A stretch of DNA of 20,717 nt, taken from IMG/VR virus record IMGVR_UViG_3300025892_000203, positions 1 through 20,717 of that record; one strand, given 5' to 3'. The position numbers and the translations under genes are program-made. The notes below the pieces were generated by a model. The model worked only from the letters and a program-made list of their open reading frames with translations. It did not search any database and was not told where the DNA came from. The DNA is from a virus. Below are positions 1 through 8,396 of this stretch, in pieces; position 1 is the first letter of the stretch, and each line of letters starts with the position of its first letter.

Positions 1-1024
1 TCTTGTCTGATAGAATGCTATCTACATTTGTTGGTGAAGATTGTCTAAACTTATTTACAACATCATACTTATCACAGTTTGGCTTATACTTTATAACTTG
101 ATATAAAGGATTATTTTCAATATAGTTTGAATAAGCATTTATAGTTAACTGTTTTATATTATCAATATCTGTCATATATGTTTTAGAATAATATATGTCA
201 AAGAAGTTTTCTTCTGTGATTATTTGATTTGTCTCTTCATCAAAATAAGATTCAATATAAGATAAGCACGCGTCTGAGAATAAATCTGCTGTTAATACCC
301 AAGGAATGTTTTTATCTACAATAAAGCCAAACTTCTTTGCCGCTTTGGTGTAGAAATCAAAGTTTGGATCGTTAAGCCAGTTATCATACTTATACTCATC
401 ATTCTCTGCTGGTCCTAAATCGATTGCGACGGAGAGTCCCGAGTTGAATGTGTTGGTGACTCCGGTTAAAAGATGGTTGGTTTTTGTTACCGGAACCACA
501 GCAGATACATTCTTCATATAAGTGAACCACACATCAACAAATGTCTCAAAGTTAGTTATTTTGTTTTGTTGATCAAGTGTTAATCCATTTACAAATGAAG
601 TGTATAGTTGTTGTGTAAACTGATTGTATACTGCTGTTGGATCATTGAATGCTTGATATGCTTTCATATCAAAGATTTTGTTATTTGAGTTTTGAGTTCT
701 CAGTACTCCCAAAATCGTGGCGTTCCTCATGTGAGCAGCAAAGTCCTCAAATGCCTGGACTACAAAGTTCAGTGCGATAAGATTTGGTCTTCCAACAGTG
801 ACCAAAGGCGCTAGGTTCTCATAGCCAGGGATAATAGTGTCTTGTAATCTATTCACACGACCATAGTAGCGCTTGTCATACCAAGTGTCAAGAGGAATCT
901 TTGCGCCATTAGGGTATACGGCTTCCTTATACATTAGTCTCTGAAAATATAAGGCAAAGGAAGACAGTCCGTTATTTCCGGATGGATTCTGTAAATCAAA
1001 TGTTGTATAGTCGAATGTGGTCAT
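1..1024 (-). CDS. Partial virion structural protein of unknown function, probably baseplate-associated (C-terminus beyond window)
   Basis: The minus strand is open from an ATG at 1024-1022 to the left edge, about 341 codons with no stop, so only the N-terminal part is seen. It begins MTTFDYTTFDLQNPSGNNG and is rich in aromatic residues and Asn, with no signal peptide, membrane segment or catalytic motif that I recognise. The start lies three bases after the TAG of the 1213-residue gene (TAG-CCT-ATG) and has no good Shine-Dalgarno sequence, which suggests translational coupling to the upstream gene. Its place after tape measure, wedge and hub-like genes suggests a baseplate or tail-tip component, but that is inferred from context alone. 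I do not recognise the family. Confidence 0.75.
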   Translation of the reverse strand, partial: MTTFDYTTFDLQNPSGNNGLSSFALYFQRLMYKEAVYPNGAKIPLDTWYDKRYYGRVNRLQDTIIPGYENLAPLVTVGRPNLIALNFVVQAFEDFAAHMRNATILGVLRTQNSNNKIFDMKAYQAFNDPTAVYNQFTQQLYTSFVNGLTLDQQNKITNFETFVDVWFTYMKNVSAVVPVTKTNHLLTGVTNTFNSGLSVAIDLGPAENDEYKYDNWLNDPNFDFYTKAAKKFGFIVDKNIPWVLTADLFSDACLSYIESYFDEETNQIITEENFFDIYYSKTYMTDIDNIKQLTINAYSNYIENNPLYQVIKYKPNCDKYDVVNKFRQSSPTNVDSILSDK

Positions 1025-1027
1025 AGG

Positions 1028-4000
1028 CTAAAAGACGATATCGTCGTAGGCGTCGTTCGAAGTCGTGCCCTCCGGCAATGGAGATATGCTGTAACCAGCA
1101 TTGTCTTGACCTCCCCCCGGGACGCCGGCCGGGAGGGGATCCTCTATCTCTCTCTGGACAATACTCGCTGGTGCTCTCTCGGGATCAAGGCCCTCAAAGT
1201 CTCCGGTATCGAATGCCGAAGGTTGCAGTTTGTTGCCCTTAAACTCAATGCCTTCGTGAAGGGCTTCGATCGAAACATCAAAACTATTTGGTGTAACTGT
1301 TGATTTAACTGCTGTGACAAGATAGTATCCGTGAAGTCCAAGATAATCTAAATATTCTTGACTTGCTCCTATAAGAGATGGATTAATATAAATATACATA
1401 CCATTTCTATATAGAGTATTGCCAACTAAATCAATATTGGCAGAGTAAAGCTCTCGCAACTGCTCTGCGCCCAAGGCGCCTTCTTTTTGGATCCTTGACT
1501 CTCTAAGGTATGGCTGATCTTGTCTATTAAAGTTTATCTTTTTAACAAGACCACAAGATGATCCCAGGTAATGGTGGTATATGCCGCGTCCAACATCTTT
1601 CGTATAGTCTCCTCTCAAATCTTTGGGGTTAGAATCTGTGGGATATAATAATAACCCAAGCTCTGTTTGAGTTGGATCCAGATCGCAAGATATGGAAGCC
1701 TTTGCATTAGAGATTTTTTGTGCTGTTGTTAGCACATTTGGTGTGAAGTTAGAGATTTTAGTTTCTTGCTTTGCCAACGTCAAGGGCTGCGTATCGAATC
1801 TTTGCTCAAAATTGAACTCTTTTCCAAAGCACTTCGAAGACAAAGCCCTAGAAATCATTTCTTTACACACATCTTTGACAAAGTATAAGAAGAAATAGTT
1901 TTCCCTACCTTTTTTAACAACATTGTTCTTAAACCAAAGCTGGAATGCGTCCAAGGAAATAGGAATGTCTCCTATATTCATTGTCTTGTATATTCCATTA
2001 AGCTCGGCATTCTTTGTTGGAGTTTCTTTTGAAGCGCTTTCAATAAACTCGATTTCTCTTAAGTTATAGCCACAGTTGATTAAATCTTCAAGATTTTTTG
2101 CTTTAAATGCCAGCAAAGGGTCAATCATTTCAACGTCTGATATAAAGAAGTTAAAGTTTAATGGTTTAAGACCGTCAGAAGTGTTGTTGCTGTTATTTAT
2201 CTTTATCTCTTCTATTACAGCATCTAATAGATCCCCCAGATAAAAGAACGGAATAGCTATTTTATCTTGCTTCATCATTTCTTCAAAAGATTTAGTAGCC
2301 ACTTCTGAATATGCTTTTGCTACCTCTGTTGTGTCCGCGGACGGGTCTTTATTAATAGAGTCTATAAGTTCTTGATTGATGGCGCGCGTCTTGCTGCCTA
2401 CATTGGATACCTCTAATGTTTCATTATTTCTTCTTTTTACTCTTTTTTGGCGCTGTTTGGGTGTCAGATCCTTATACGGCGTCATCGACAACTCATTTGG
2501 ATTTAAAGATATGAAACGAATAGCGTCAGCGCTGTATATATTTTTGAGAAGTTTTTTATATTTAACATTCTTGTCTTTATTTTTTATTTTCTTGATCTCT
2601 TCTAAAGCAGCCTTTTTCTTTTCTTTATCAGAATCTGTCAGATTACTTTCATCAATGTCATCGATGTTATCAATAATCTCTTCCTGACCTTTTATATTTT
2701 CCTTTATTAGCTTTGGAGTTTCATCAAATATGTCAGCCGTTCTACCGGACAACAAGCCAGCCAAACTAGCTTGATAATCTACTGTCAGTTCTAAACTTCC
2801 ATTTTGATTAAAGCTGATTTGGTGCTGTGTCATTTGTAAGAATAAAGATATTCTTGAATCTGCGATGGCTTCTACTAGATTTTCTGCTTTTGAATCATCT
2901 TTTACTAACTCTAGAATAGTTTCTTTGTCCGGAACGGCCCAGCCAGCACAAATCTTAACTCTATAGTTTCTTCCTTCGTATCCTTTGTGAAGTTCTGGCT
3001 TTATTAGATCGTCTGGGCAAGACTTTACCTCGGGATCATCTCCTTCTTTTTCTTTTAACTTTTTTACAGCCGGGGAGTTGATAATCAAATCTAGAAAGTT
3101 AGGTGTTTGTTGCCCAGCAGAAGATGCTCCATTGAAAAAATCATTAACTGATTGAAAATACATAACCAAAGTAGCTTTGATGTTATTGTCAACTTCTGCC
3201 GGCTGGACGCCATCTAGCGACCAACTAAACGATTTAATGCCGGCTCCGGTCGCTCTGCCTGCTCTTCCGGATAAAATATCTGATATGTCGTCTTGCGTTA
3301 GAAAGTTTGGGATCTCCAAATCAGACATTATGGCTCGACCGTTTCCGTCTGTTGCTACATTGCCAAACTTATCATAGTCTAATCTTGAAATCTTTAAATA
3401 AGGAACCAAAAGAGCATAAACTTCTGGACATATATTTAACAGTTCTTTCACGGCGCCTGTCTTGCCGCCGTGCTGAATGGTATTGATAATGCTGCCTGGG
3501 TCTCCATCCGTGGTTACAGGAATGACGTGCTTATAGTTAGCATTGCCTCTTTGATCAACTAGTTTAGAGATATTCTCTAAAAGATAGCACTGGAAGTCAA
3601 AAGGAGTTAGTTTGGGAGGTGGAACTTTTTTTAATATAAGTTCTTCTGGATTTGTTGTAAGCGCGCCGGCTATAGGGTTTCTTTGTAGAAGCGCGCTCCT
3701 ATCGGCTGCTACCGCGGCCGTATCTCCAATCAATTTTCGTCGTATGGTTTCTACATCGTTTAAAAACTGCTGATGGTATGAGTTGTTTACGTTTATGGGT
3801 GAAGCAGGAGATGTTTCATCTCTTGAAAAACCAAAAACCTTTAAACTATTAAATAAAGTAGTATATATAAATGCTAAGTTAAGACCTTCTTCTGTTTGAT
3901 AATTGCCTCCTAGTTGAGTCCATTTTACTCTTAGCGATTGCGGAGAGTCCACAGCCAAATCAGGACTAAGAATATTATATTCTGTATTCTTAGATACGCT

Positions 4001-4669
4001 TTGTCTATTTGAATTTCCATCTTGAAAAATTGAAGCAGAAGTAAAAGCAGTCCTTAATGCGCCAAGCGCTGCGAACAGAAGATCATAATTTTCGCTAGAA
4101 ACAATCTCATCTTCAAAAAATGGAGAAGATATAAATCCACCGTTCTCTGCGATCAGCTTACTTTTAGGGCCGCCATTTGTAAATGTGGATATTTCATTTA
4201 AGATTCTAGTATCTACGAGAGTAGATCCGCCATAGTTGCTTTTCTTGATCGGAGCGGGAGTTCCTTCTACAAACCATTTTAATTTCAATAATTGAACTTC
4301 TCGGGAAATGTTTTTAGTTAAGGAATCGTCTAATCCGCTTAGATCTAAATCCCGTCCATCTGGGCCGGCCCCTTCGCGATATCCAAATATATTAAAACTT
4401 ACGCCGGTTATTAAAGATTCAAAACTTACATATTGATATTTGCCTGCTTTTAAAAGATCAGTATTTCGGTTAACTATCTCAATATTAATAGACTGATTGG
4501 TATTAATTATACCCTTTTTGACTAGTTCATCTCGGACGCCCTGTTCAAGATACTTTTCAGGATTTAATACAACTTCTTCATAAGCAAGAATATAGATGTA
4601 GAGTTCTCGAAGTTGGGAACCAAGCTCTTTGAGTTCAGAAGAGTAGATATTATTTGTAGGTGATGTCAT
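1028..4669 (-). CDS. Very large baseplate/hub-like virion protein (1213 aa)
   Basis: This is the longest gene in the window. The start is an ATG preceded by GTAGGG at 9 bases, next to the end of the LysM wedge gene. The N-terminal part is mixed alpha/beta. Roughly residues 640-760 are strongly charged and Lys/Glu-rich (repeated KKK/EEIKK stretches, then KQRQKRVKRR), probably a helical or coiled-coil linker. The C-terminal part has a compact stretch around LGLHGYYLVTAVKS followed by alternating beta-type sequence (FDVSIEALHEG) that resembles the ends of myophage hub or tail proteins. The extreme C-terminus is Pro/Gly-rich and probably disordered. Position after tape measure and gp53-like genes supports a baseplate role. 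No lysozyme or other enzymatic motif was seen. Assignment as hub (a gp27-type functional analogue) is weak; a wedge or tail-spike attachment protein is also possible. Confidence 0.85.
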   Translation of the reverse strand: MTSPTNNIYSSELKELGSQLRELYIYILAYEEVVLNPEKYLEQGVRDELVKKGIINTNQSINIEIVNRNTDLLKAGKYQYVSFESLITGVSFNIFGYREGAGPDGRDLDLSGLDDSLTKNISREVQLLKLKWFVEGTPAPIKKSNYGGSTLVDTRILNEISTFTNGGPKSKLIAENGGFISSPFFEDEIVSSENYDLLFAALGALRTAFTSASIFQDGNSNRQSVSKNTEYNILSPDLAVDSPQSLRVKWTQLGGNYQTEEGLNLAFIYTTLFNSLKVFGFSRDETSPASPINVNNSYHQQFLNDVETIRRKLIGDTAAVAADRSALLQRNPIAGALTTNPEELILKKVPPPKLTPFDFQCYLLENISKLVDQRGNANYKHVIPVTTDGDPGSIINTIQHGGKTGAVKELLNICPEVYALLVPYLKISRLDYDKFGNVATDGNGRAIMSDLEIPNFLTQDDISDILSGRAGRATGAGIKSFSWSLDGVQPAEVDNNIKATLVMYFQSVNDFFNGASSAGQQTPNFLDLIINSPAVKKLKEKEGDDPEVKSCPDDLIKPELHKGYEGRNYRVKICAGWAVPDKETILELVKDDSKAENLVEAIADSRISLFLQMTQHQISFNQNGSLELTVDYQASLAGLLSGRTADIFDETPKLIKENIKGQEEIIDNIDDIDESNLTDSDKEKKKAALEEIKKIKNKDKNVKYKKLLKNIYSADAIRFISLNPNELSMTPYKDLTPKQRQKRVKRRNNETLEVSNVGSKTRAINQELIDSINKDPSADTTEVAKAYSEVATKSFEEMMKQDKIAIPFFYLGDLLDAVIEEIKINNSNNTSDGLKPLNFNFFISDVEMIDPLLAFKAKNLEDLINCGYNLREIEFIESASKETPTKNAELNGIYKTMNIGDIPISLDAFQLWFKNNVVKKGRENYFFLYFVKDVCKEMISRALSSKCFGKEFNFEQRFDTQPLTLAKQETKISNFTPNVLTTAQKISNAKASISCDLDPTQTELGLLLYPTDSNPKDLRGDYTKDVGRGIYHHYLGSSCGLVKKINFNRQDQPYLRESRIQKEGALGAEQLRELYSANIDLVGNTLYRNGMYIYINPSLIGASQEYLDYLGLHGYYLVTAVKSTVTPNSFDVSIEALHEGIEFKGNKLQPSAFDTGDFEGLDPERAPASIVQREIEDPLPAGVPGGGQDNAGYSISPLPEGTTSNDAYDDIVF

Positions 4670-4677
4670 AATAATCC

Positions 4678-5022
4678 CTACCTATCGTAATATCTGAGGA
4701 TATCCTGCAGCGGCAGAGGAATATATATTAAATCTCCTACTGTTAGATCTGCTTCGGTTGGCTTTTGATTGAATAAAGCAATAACCCACCAATATTGGGC
4801 TGACCCGTAATACTGTATTGAGAGCTTGAAGAACCGATCCCCTGTTGTCCATATGTGACGAGTTCGTGTCAATCCTTTCATTTCCTCTACTGTGGGGTAA
4901 TCAAGCTGAGGAGTAGAATAATAACGGATTGAGTTTAAGTGCCTATCTTCTAAAAGGTTTTCATACAGATCATTCTTGTCTGTTATAGAGAGTTTTCTTC
5001 TTCTATCGTATCTTGTTGGCAT
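4678..5022 (-). CDS. Baseplate wedge protein, gp53-like with LysM domain
   Basis: This 114-residue protein has a C-terminal LysM-type stretch at about residues 58-105: WTTGDRFFKLSIQYYGS, then the YWWVIALFN aromatic core and a final GDLIYIPLP. That is the usual arrangement of the short LysM proteins that tie the baseplate wedge to the tube end in myophages (T4 gp53, P2 gpX type). T4 gp53 is longer, so this is a compact version. Translation is coupled to the gene before it: the A of its ATG is the last base of that gene's TAA (TAATG), with purine-rich GGAAGG just upstream inside the previous coding sequence. LysM usually binds glycan, but in baseplates the fold acts as a protein-protein clamp. 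Function is confident at the level of a LysM baseplate protein; one-to-one equivalence with gp53 is inferred. Confidence 0.8.
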   Translation of the reverse strand: MPTRYDRRRKLSITDKNDLYENLLEDRHLNSIRYYSTPQLDYPTVEEMKGLTRTRHIWTTGDRFFKLSIQYYGSAQYWWVIALFNQKPTEADLTVGDLIYIPLPLQDILRYYDR

Positions 5023-5918
5023 TAGGAGCCTTCCAAAACCAATGCTTGGTTAGTTAATTCTGATTGCACATCCACGACAACCTCTTCACCCTCTGTAAGT
5101 AAAGTTCTTTGATCCTCTGCTACATAAACTGCATTTGGGAACTGCCTTTTCATTCCGGTAGAAAAGTTTGAATCTCCTGTTATGGCATCCTTTTGCCAAC
5201 CGGTTAAGTGAGTATGTAAAACATTAAATGTGAAGGATATACTTACTTTTTTTGGAATAAATGTATTTTCTTTACCAGTAATCGTGTAAAGTCCCCTATC
5301 AGAATCGCTGCCGGGGGTCCGTCCCTGAAAGGATCCTGCTCCAACATCAAGTGTGGGTCTTTTATTAACATTTGTGACGCCGCCAGTAGTCCTTGCTCCT
5401 CCGACCAGAGAACTTTCGGGGGATCTGCCGGAATTTAAATCTCTAAATACATTCTGACTTTTAATGATAAAGCCGCCTTCTCCAATATCTGGCGAGTAGT
5501 TAACTCCACCATTTATATATCCATACAAATACCCAGCACCAAATGAGTTGTTAATAAGGTTTGTCCACTTCATGCCCAATAAAGGCGCTGCTTTTAAAGT
5601 AGTTTGAATGCCTCTTTGGTCACTAGTATACTCAGGGTAAAGAAACTCAATCAAATAGTTGATATTTGCAAGATTTGCTGCAGCCTGATTGATATCGTCT
5701 GAAACAACATCAAATCCTAGTGAAATCGTTCTTTGCGTGTTTTCGAAAGTAGCTAGAGGGTCCATACGACCATACACTGATGTTTGGTTCCAGTTAGAAG
5801 AAAACTGATCAGAAAACTCTGTTACCCATCCCTCAAATGAAACTTCTTCAGAAGTAGGCAGATGTTTGACAAAGATGGTAAAAAATGAGTCTGTTCTTAA
5901 TGACGGTGCTTGAATCAT
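5022..5918 (-). CDS. Baseplate / tail-tube initiator-like protein
   Basis: This is a 298-residue protein. Residues about 40-100 carry the pattern VYGRMDPLATFENTQRTI, then an LGFDVVSDD beta strand and an NYLIEFLYPEY helix. I associate that pattern with myophage proteins that cap the baseplate and begin tube polymerisation (functional neighbours of T4 gp48/gp54). The middle, about residues 165-205, is Gly/Ser/Arg-rich and probably a loop. The gene lies between the tape measure and the LysM wedge gene, the usual place for tube-baseplate connectors. It starts 12 bases after the tape-measure stop, with GGATAAGAG as a weak binding site, and ends in a TAATG overlap with the wedge gene. The specific T4 equivalent is uncertain. 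Confidence 0.65.
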   Translation of the reverse strand: MIQAPSLRTDSFFTIFVKHLPTSEEVSFEGWVTEFSDQFSSNWNQTSVYGRMDPLATFENTQRTISLGFDVVSDDINQAAANLANINYLIEFLYPEYTSDQRGIQTTLKAAPLLGMKWTNLINNSFGAGYLYGYINGGVNYSPDIGEGGFIIKSQNVFRDLNSGRSPESSLVGGARTTGGVTNVNKRPTLDVGAGSFQGRTPGSDSDRGLYTITGKENTFIPKKVSISFTFNVLHTHLTGWQKDAITGDSNFSTGMKRQFPNAVYVAEDQRTLLTEGEEVVVDVQSELTNQALVLEGS

Positions 5919-5930
5919 TTATTTATACTC

Positions 5931-7829
5931 TTATCCATTTGAAAACGCTCCAAAGGCTTTCTTTCCGGAAGTTGAGTTCATTGCCTTAACAACAATGTCG
6001 TCAACTTTCTCTTGACCGATGTACACAGCAATGTTTTGTGCTCCATTGCCATTATTATCTAGTTTATTGATTAGTTTTGTTATAGCATTTGTAAGTTGCT
6101 CTGTTTTTGGAGCCGTTGTGACTCTGGTGCCAACAGGCATTTCGACCATTTCCGGACCTCTCTCGCCTACCATAGCCATTGAAGTTCCTTGGACTACACC
6201 ACCATCAGCAAATCCTGGCATAGCAGAAGACTGGGCAGTGGTGCCACTTCCTGCTGCTAGTGATAGGGCGCCTATTCCGGCGCCGACTCCAAGAGAAGCC
6301 GCGAGGCCGGCCCAGGTCGCGATGGAGGCTCCACCGGTAAAAGGTGCTGCAATGAGCGCTGCAACGCCAGCAGCAGCGATTCCAACTCTCATAAACTTTT
6401 GCAGGGCCCCTTCGGCGCTGCCAAGCCATCCTGCTAGGGTGCCAATCATCTCAATCATAGGAACAATAATATTATCAATCAAAGGTTTGCCATCTGCCAA
6501 CAACTGGTTAAAGGCATTTGTCAACTGTTCCATGGCGCTCTGCGCTTTTTGAGCGGTTTCTGCCAACTCTTCTTGATTCATTCTCTGTATTTCTAACTCT
6601 TCATTTGACTTACCAAGAAGTTCTTTGGTCTTAGTTACCGAAAGACCGAGTGCTGACGCAAAGGCTTCCAGTTCCGCGCCGGATAGATCTTCAACCGACA
6701 CCCCAGCTTGATCAAACCCATCGCGAAGCATCTTGATGCCTTCTATTGGATCCTCGTAAGATGCATTTAGCATATCAATAGAGTTTAAGAATGGTCCACC
6801 AAGAATAGCATTAAGGCGACCGACAGACTGTGCCGCTGAATCGAATGTTTTAAACTTTTCGGTTACTTCGATCAAAGTTCCCAGGTCTGTTCCGAGTGCC
6901 TTCGCAGCAACTGCCATTTCTTCAAAGACCTCTTGTCCGCTTTCGCCAAAACGAACAATAAAGTCTTGGTTAGCGGCAAAGTCTGCGCCTAAAGAGTCTA
7001 CATCAACGCCTAATGATTTGGCAGTAGATGCAAGATCCCTTAAAAGAACTTGAGATTCATCAGCCGACATGCCCATTGCTTGGGTAGCAGTTTGCATAAC
7101 TTTGGCTTGTGTGCTAAAACTCATTCCAATCTTATTAAGGAGAGTAGAGTTTGCTGCTAATGTTATTTGTTGCTCTTTACTGGCGTAGGTAAAATCTGTG
7201 AATGTGTTCTTGAGTTCTGTTACAGCGGCTACACTTTCTTTTAAGCCAATGCCGGCTTGTAAGTTTGCTAACCCTACGTCGCGAATAACCTCATTAAACT
7301 CATCGCCGGCGCCAGTGGAAGCTCTAAACTGTGCTAGCAGCTCATCTTGTTGAATGCCAAATTTGCCAAACATATCGATAGCCTTCGCGCCGGCTGCAGC
7401 CAATTGGCCCATGGCATATTTGCCGACGAGGCCGGATTTCGCAAATTTGGTAAGACTGAGGTCTCCTTGGGACCACCCCTTTGCCATCTTACCTAGAGAA
7501 GTCTCAAGGCTGAAAAAACCCTGGGTTAACCCTTCAAGTTGAGTTTTTGTTGCAGCCGCTACCTTAGCATTTTCGTCGTAGGCTTTGTTCTGTGCATCGA
7601 GGGCCGCGGTCTGTTTCTTGATGGCTGCAGTGACTTGCTCCTGCTCTTCTCTAAGTTTTGCCAAATCTTCCGTGGCAGTCTTATACTCGGTGGAGGTTTT
7701 CCCCATCTCCGAGCGCTCTTCTTTAAGAAGATCTATTTTCTTAGTAAGCGAGAAATTCCGTTCTTCCTCAGCTTCAAGGAGTCTTTTTTCTTCCTCTAAT
7801 CTTAATTTAAGTTCGTCTAATGTAGCCAT
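5931..7829 (-). CDS. Tail tape measure protein
   Basis: This is a 632-residue protein. Residues 1-100 are almost pure Glu/Lys/Leu heptads, a long coiled coil. The central part is helical with many Ala, Phe and Gln. A hydrophobic Ala/Gly-rich stretch lies around residues 485-530, as in tape measures that insert into the host membrane. Near the end is MVGERGPEMVEMPVGTRV, a signature commonly seen at tape-measure C-termini. The start is ATG with AGGAG 7 bases upstream. Length sets tail length: T4 gp29 has 590 residues for a tail of roughly 100 nm, so a tail of similar or slightly greater length is expected here. Its place between the chaperone-like frames and the baseplate genes is canonical. 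Confidence 0.9.
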   Translation of the reverse strand: MATLDELKLRLEEEKRLLEAEEERNFSLTKKIDLLKEERSEMGKTSTEYKTATEDLAKLREEQEQVTAAIKKQTAALDAQNKAYDENAKVAAATKTQLEGLTQGFFSLETSLGKMAKGWSQGDLSLTKFAKSGLVGKYAMGQLAAAGAKAIDMFGKFGIQQDELLAQFRASTGAGDEFNEVIRDVGLANLQAGIGLKESVAAVTELKNTFTDFTYASKEQQITLAANSTLLNKIGMSFSTQAKVMQTATQAMGMSADESQVLLRDLASTAKSLGVDVDSLGADFAANQDFIVRFGESGQEVFEEMAVAAKALGTDLGTLIEVTEKFKTFDSAAQSVGRLNAILGGPFLNSIDMLNASYEDPIEGIKMLRDGFDQAGVSVEDLSGAELEAFASALGLSVTKTKELLGKSNEELEIQRMNQEELAETAQKAQSAMEQLTNAFNQLLADGKPLIDNIIVPMIEMIGTLAGWLGSAEGALQKFMRVGIAAAGVAALIAAPFTGGASIATWAGLAASLGVGAGIGALSLAAGSGTTAQSSAMPGFADGGVVQGTSMAMVGERGPEMVEMPVGTRVTTAPKTEQLTNAITKLINKLDNNGNGAQNIAVYIGQEKVDDIVVKAMNSTSGKKAFGAFSNG

Positions 7830-7838
7830 TTAAAACTC

Positions 7839-8165
7839 CTAGTTTTTGAATGGCCACCTTAGGCCCGTCTCTAATTCAAAATTCTTAACCGCACTTGATA
7901 AAGTATATTTAGAGTTCATCGTCTTTGGATCATTAAGTCCATGCTTAATATATGAGTCCATATACCTCTTTTCACCTTTTAGTGCTTTCATGAAAGAATC
8001 TACTTGCGCAGAAGTTCCCTTAATGTTCATCGGAACATCAAAACCCATAAAATAAAGATCAAGCATCATATCCCGAACTTTATTAGAGAATGCTGTATAG
8101 TATGCTTCATTCAGCGGCTTGCCTATTTGATTAAGATCTATTACTTGTTTTACTATATCGCTCAT
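7839..8165 (-). CDS. Small protein of unknown function between chaperone-like gene and tape measure
   Basis: This is a 108-residue soluble protein, mostly helical by composition, with an LDLYFMGFDVP segment in the middle and a C-terminal FELETGLRWPFKN. I see no Cys pairs, membrane segment or enzyme motif. It starts at ATG 8165-8163 with AGAGG 9 bases upstream; that site sits in the loop of a perfect 7-bp hairpin (8169-8186). The slot immediately before the tape measure is where tail-assembly chaperones or their partners are encoded in many phages, so a role in tape-measure handling is possible, but only from position. I do not recognise the family. Confidence 0.75.
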   Translation of the reverse strand: MSDIVKQVIDLNQIGKPLNEAYYTAFSNKVRDMMLDLYFMGFDVPMNIKGTSAQVDSFMKALKGEKRYMDSYIKHGLNDPKTMNSKYTLSSAVKNFELETGLRWPFKN

Positions 8166-8168
8166 ACG

Positions 8169-8186
8169 TTTAAACCTCTGTTTAAA
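8169..8186 (-). promoter_or_regulatory. Hairpin presenting the ribosome binding site of the 108-aa gene
   Basis: TTTAAAC (8169-8175) and GTTTAAA (8180-8186) form a perfect 7-bp inverted repeat with a 4-base loop. On the minus strand the loop and first pair read AGAGG, the Shine-Dalgarno sequence of the gene starting at 8165. The stem is AT-rich and weak, so it may either display the site in the loop or slow initiation. The structure is seen; its regulatory role is inferred. Confidence 0.4.
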
Positions 8187-8213
8187 TATAAATAGTTTAG
8201 AAAAAGAAAGAAC

Positions 8214-8396
8214 TTACTTTCTTCTTGCTTTATCTGATTCTTCTTTTTGTCTCTTGAACTCGTTTGTTAAACGTTCAAGGAACCATCGACGTAGAGCGAT
8301 GGGCAGATTATACATTTCAGTGAACGACCATCCACCATGATGTTTTAATAGAAAAAACTCTTCGTAGACAGACTCTTGGTATTTAGGTGTCAGGCC
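8214..8396 (-). CDS. Tail-assembly-chaperone-like C-terminal frame, expected as a frameshift extension of the gp26-like protein
   Basis: A 60-residue reading frame (GGC codon 8396-8394 to TAA 8216-8214) reads GLTPKYQESVYEEFFLLKHH, then a Gly-Gly-Trp motif, FTEMYNLPIALRRWFLERL and a charged RQKEE tail. The helix, GGW, NLP, RRWF layout resembles the second (T-type) domain of tail-assembly chaperones. The frame opens after a TAA at 8414-8412 and has no ATG, GTG or TTG before the Met at 8315, which lies inside the conserved part and lacks a good binding site. The upstream gp26-like gene overlaps it in the other frame through seven T. A +1 (or -2) shift there would give a fusion of about 336 (or 337) residues. 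Alternatives are a CTG start at 8393, internal initiation at 8315, or a homopolymer sequencing error that hides an in-frame fusion. Confidence 0.6.
   Translation of the reverse strand, partial: GLTPKYQESVYEEFFLLKHHGGWSFTEMYNLPIALRRWFLERLTNEFKRQKEESDKARRK

Noticed and set aside
1034-1045. Perfect 12-base palindrome GACGATATCGTC at the end of the 1213-residue gene
   Set aside because: It lies in coding sequence (Asp-Asp-Ile-Val), is short, and has no loop, so a hairpin is not plausible; one such palindrome is expected by chance at this scale or from codon choice.
1110-1141. Local GC-rich stretch with inverted symmetry
   Set aside because: It encodes a Pro/Gly-rich disordered tail in a continuing open frame; symmetry follows from CCC/GGG codons and there is no gene boundary here.
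5920-5930. Exact TATAAATA on the minus strand just before the gene starting at 5918, like a T4 late promoter
   Set aside because: Transcription from it would begin at or inside the start codon, leaving no leader, so it is more likely an AT-rich junction by chance; it could at most serve the next gene.
6019-6552. Plus-strand open frame of 177 codons opposite the tape measure
   Set aside because: It is antisense to a well-supported gene, has Ala/Pro-rich low-complexity content typical of a shadow frame, and no binding site in context.
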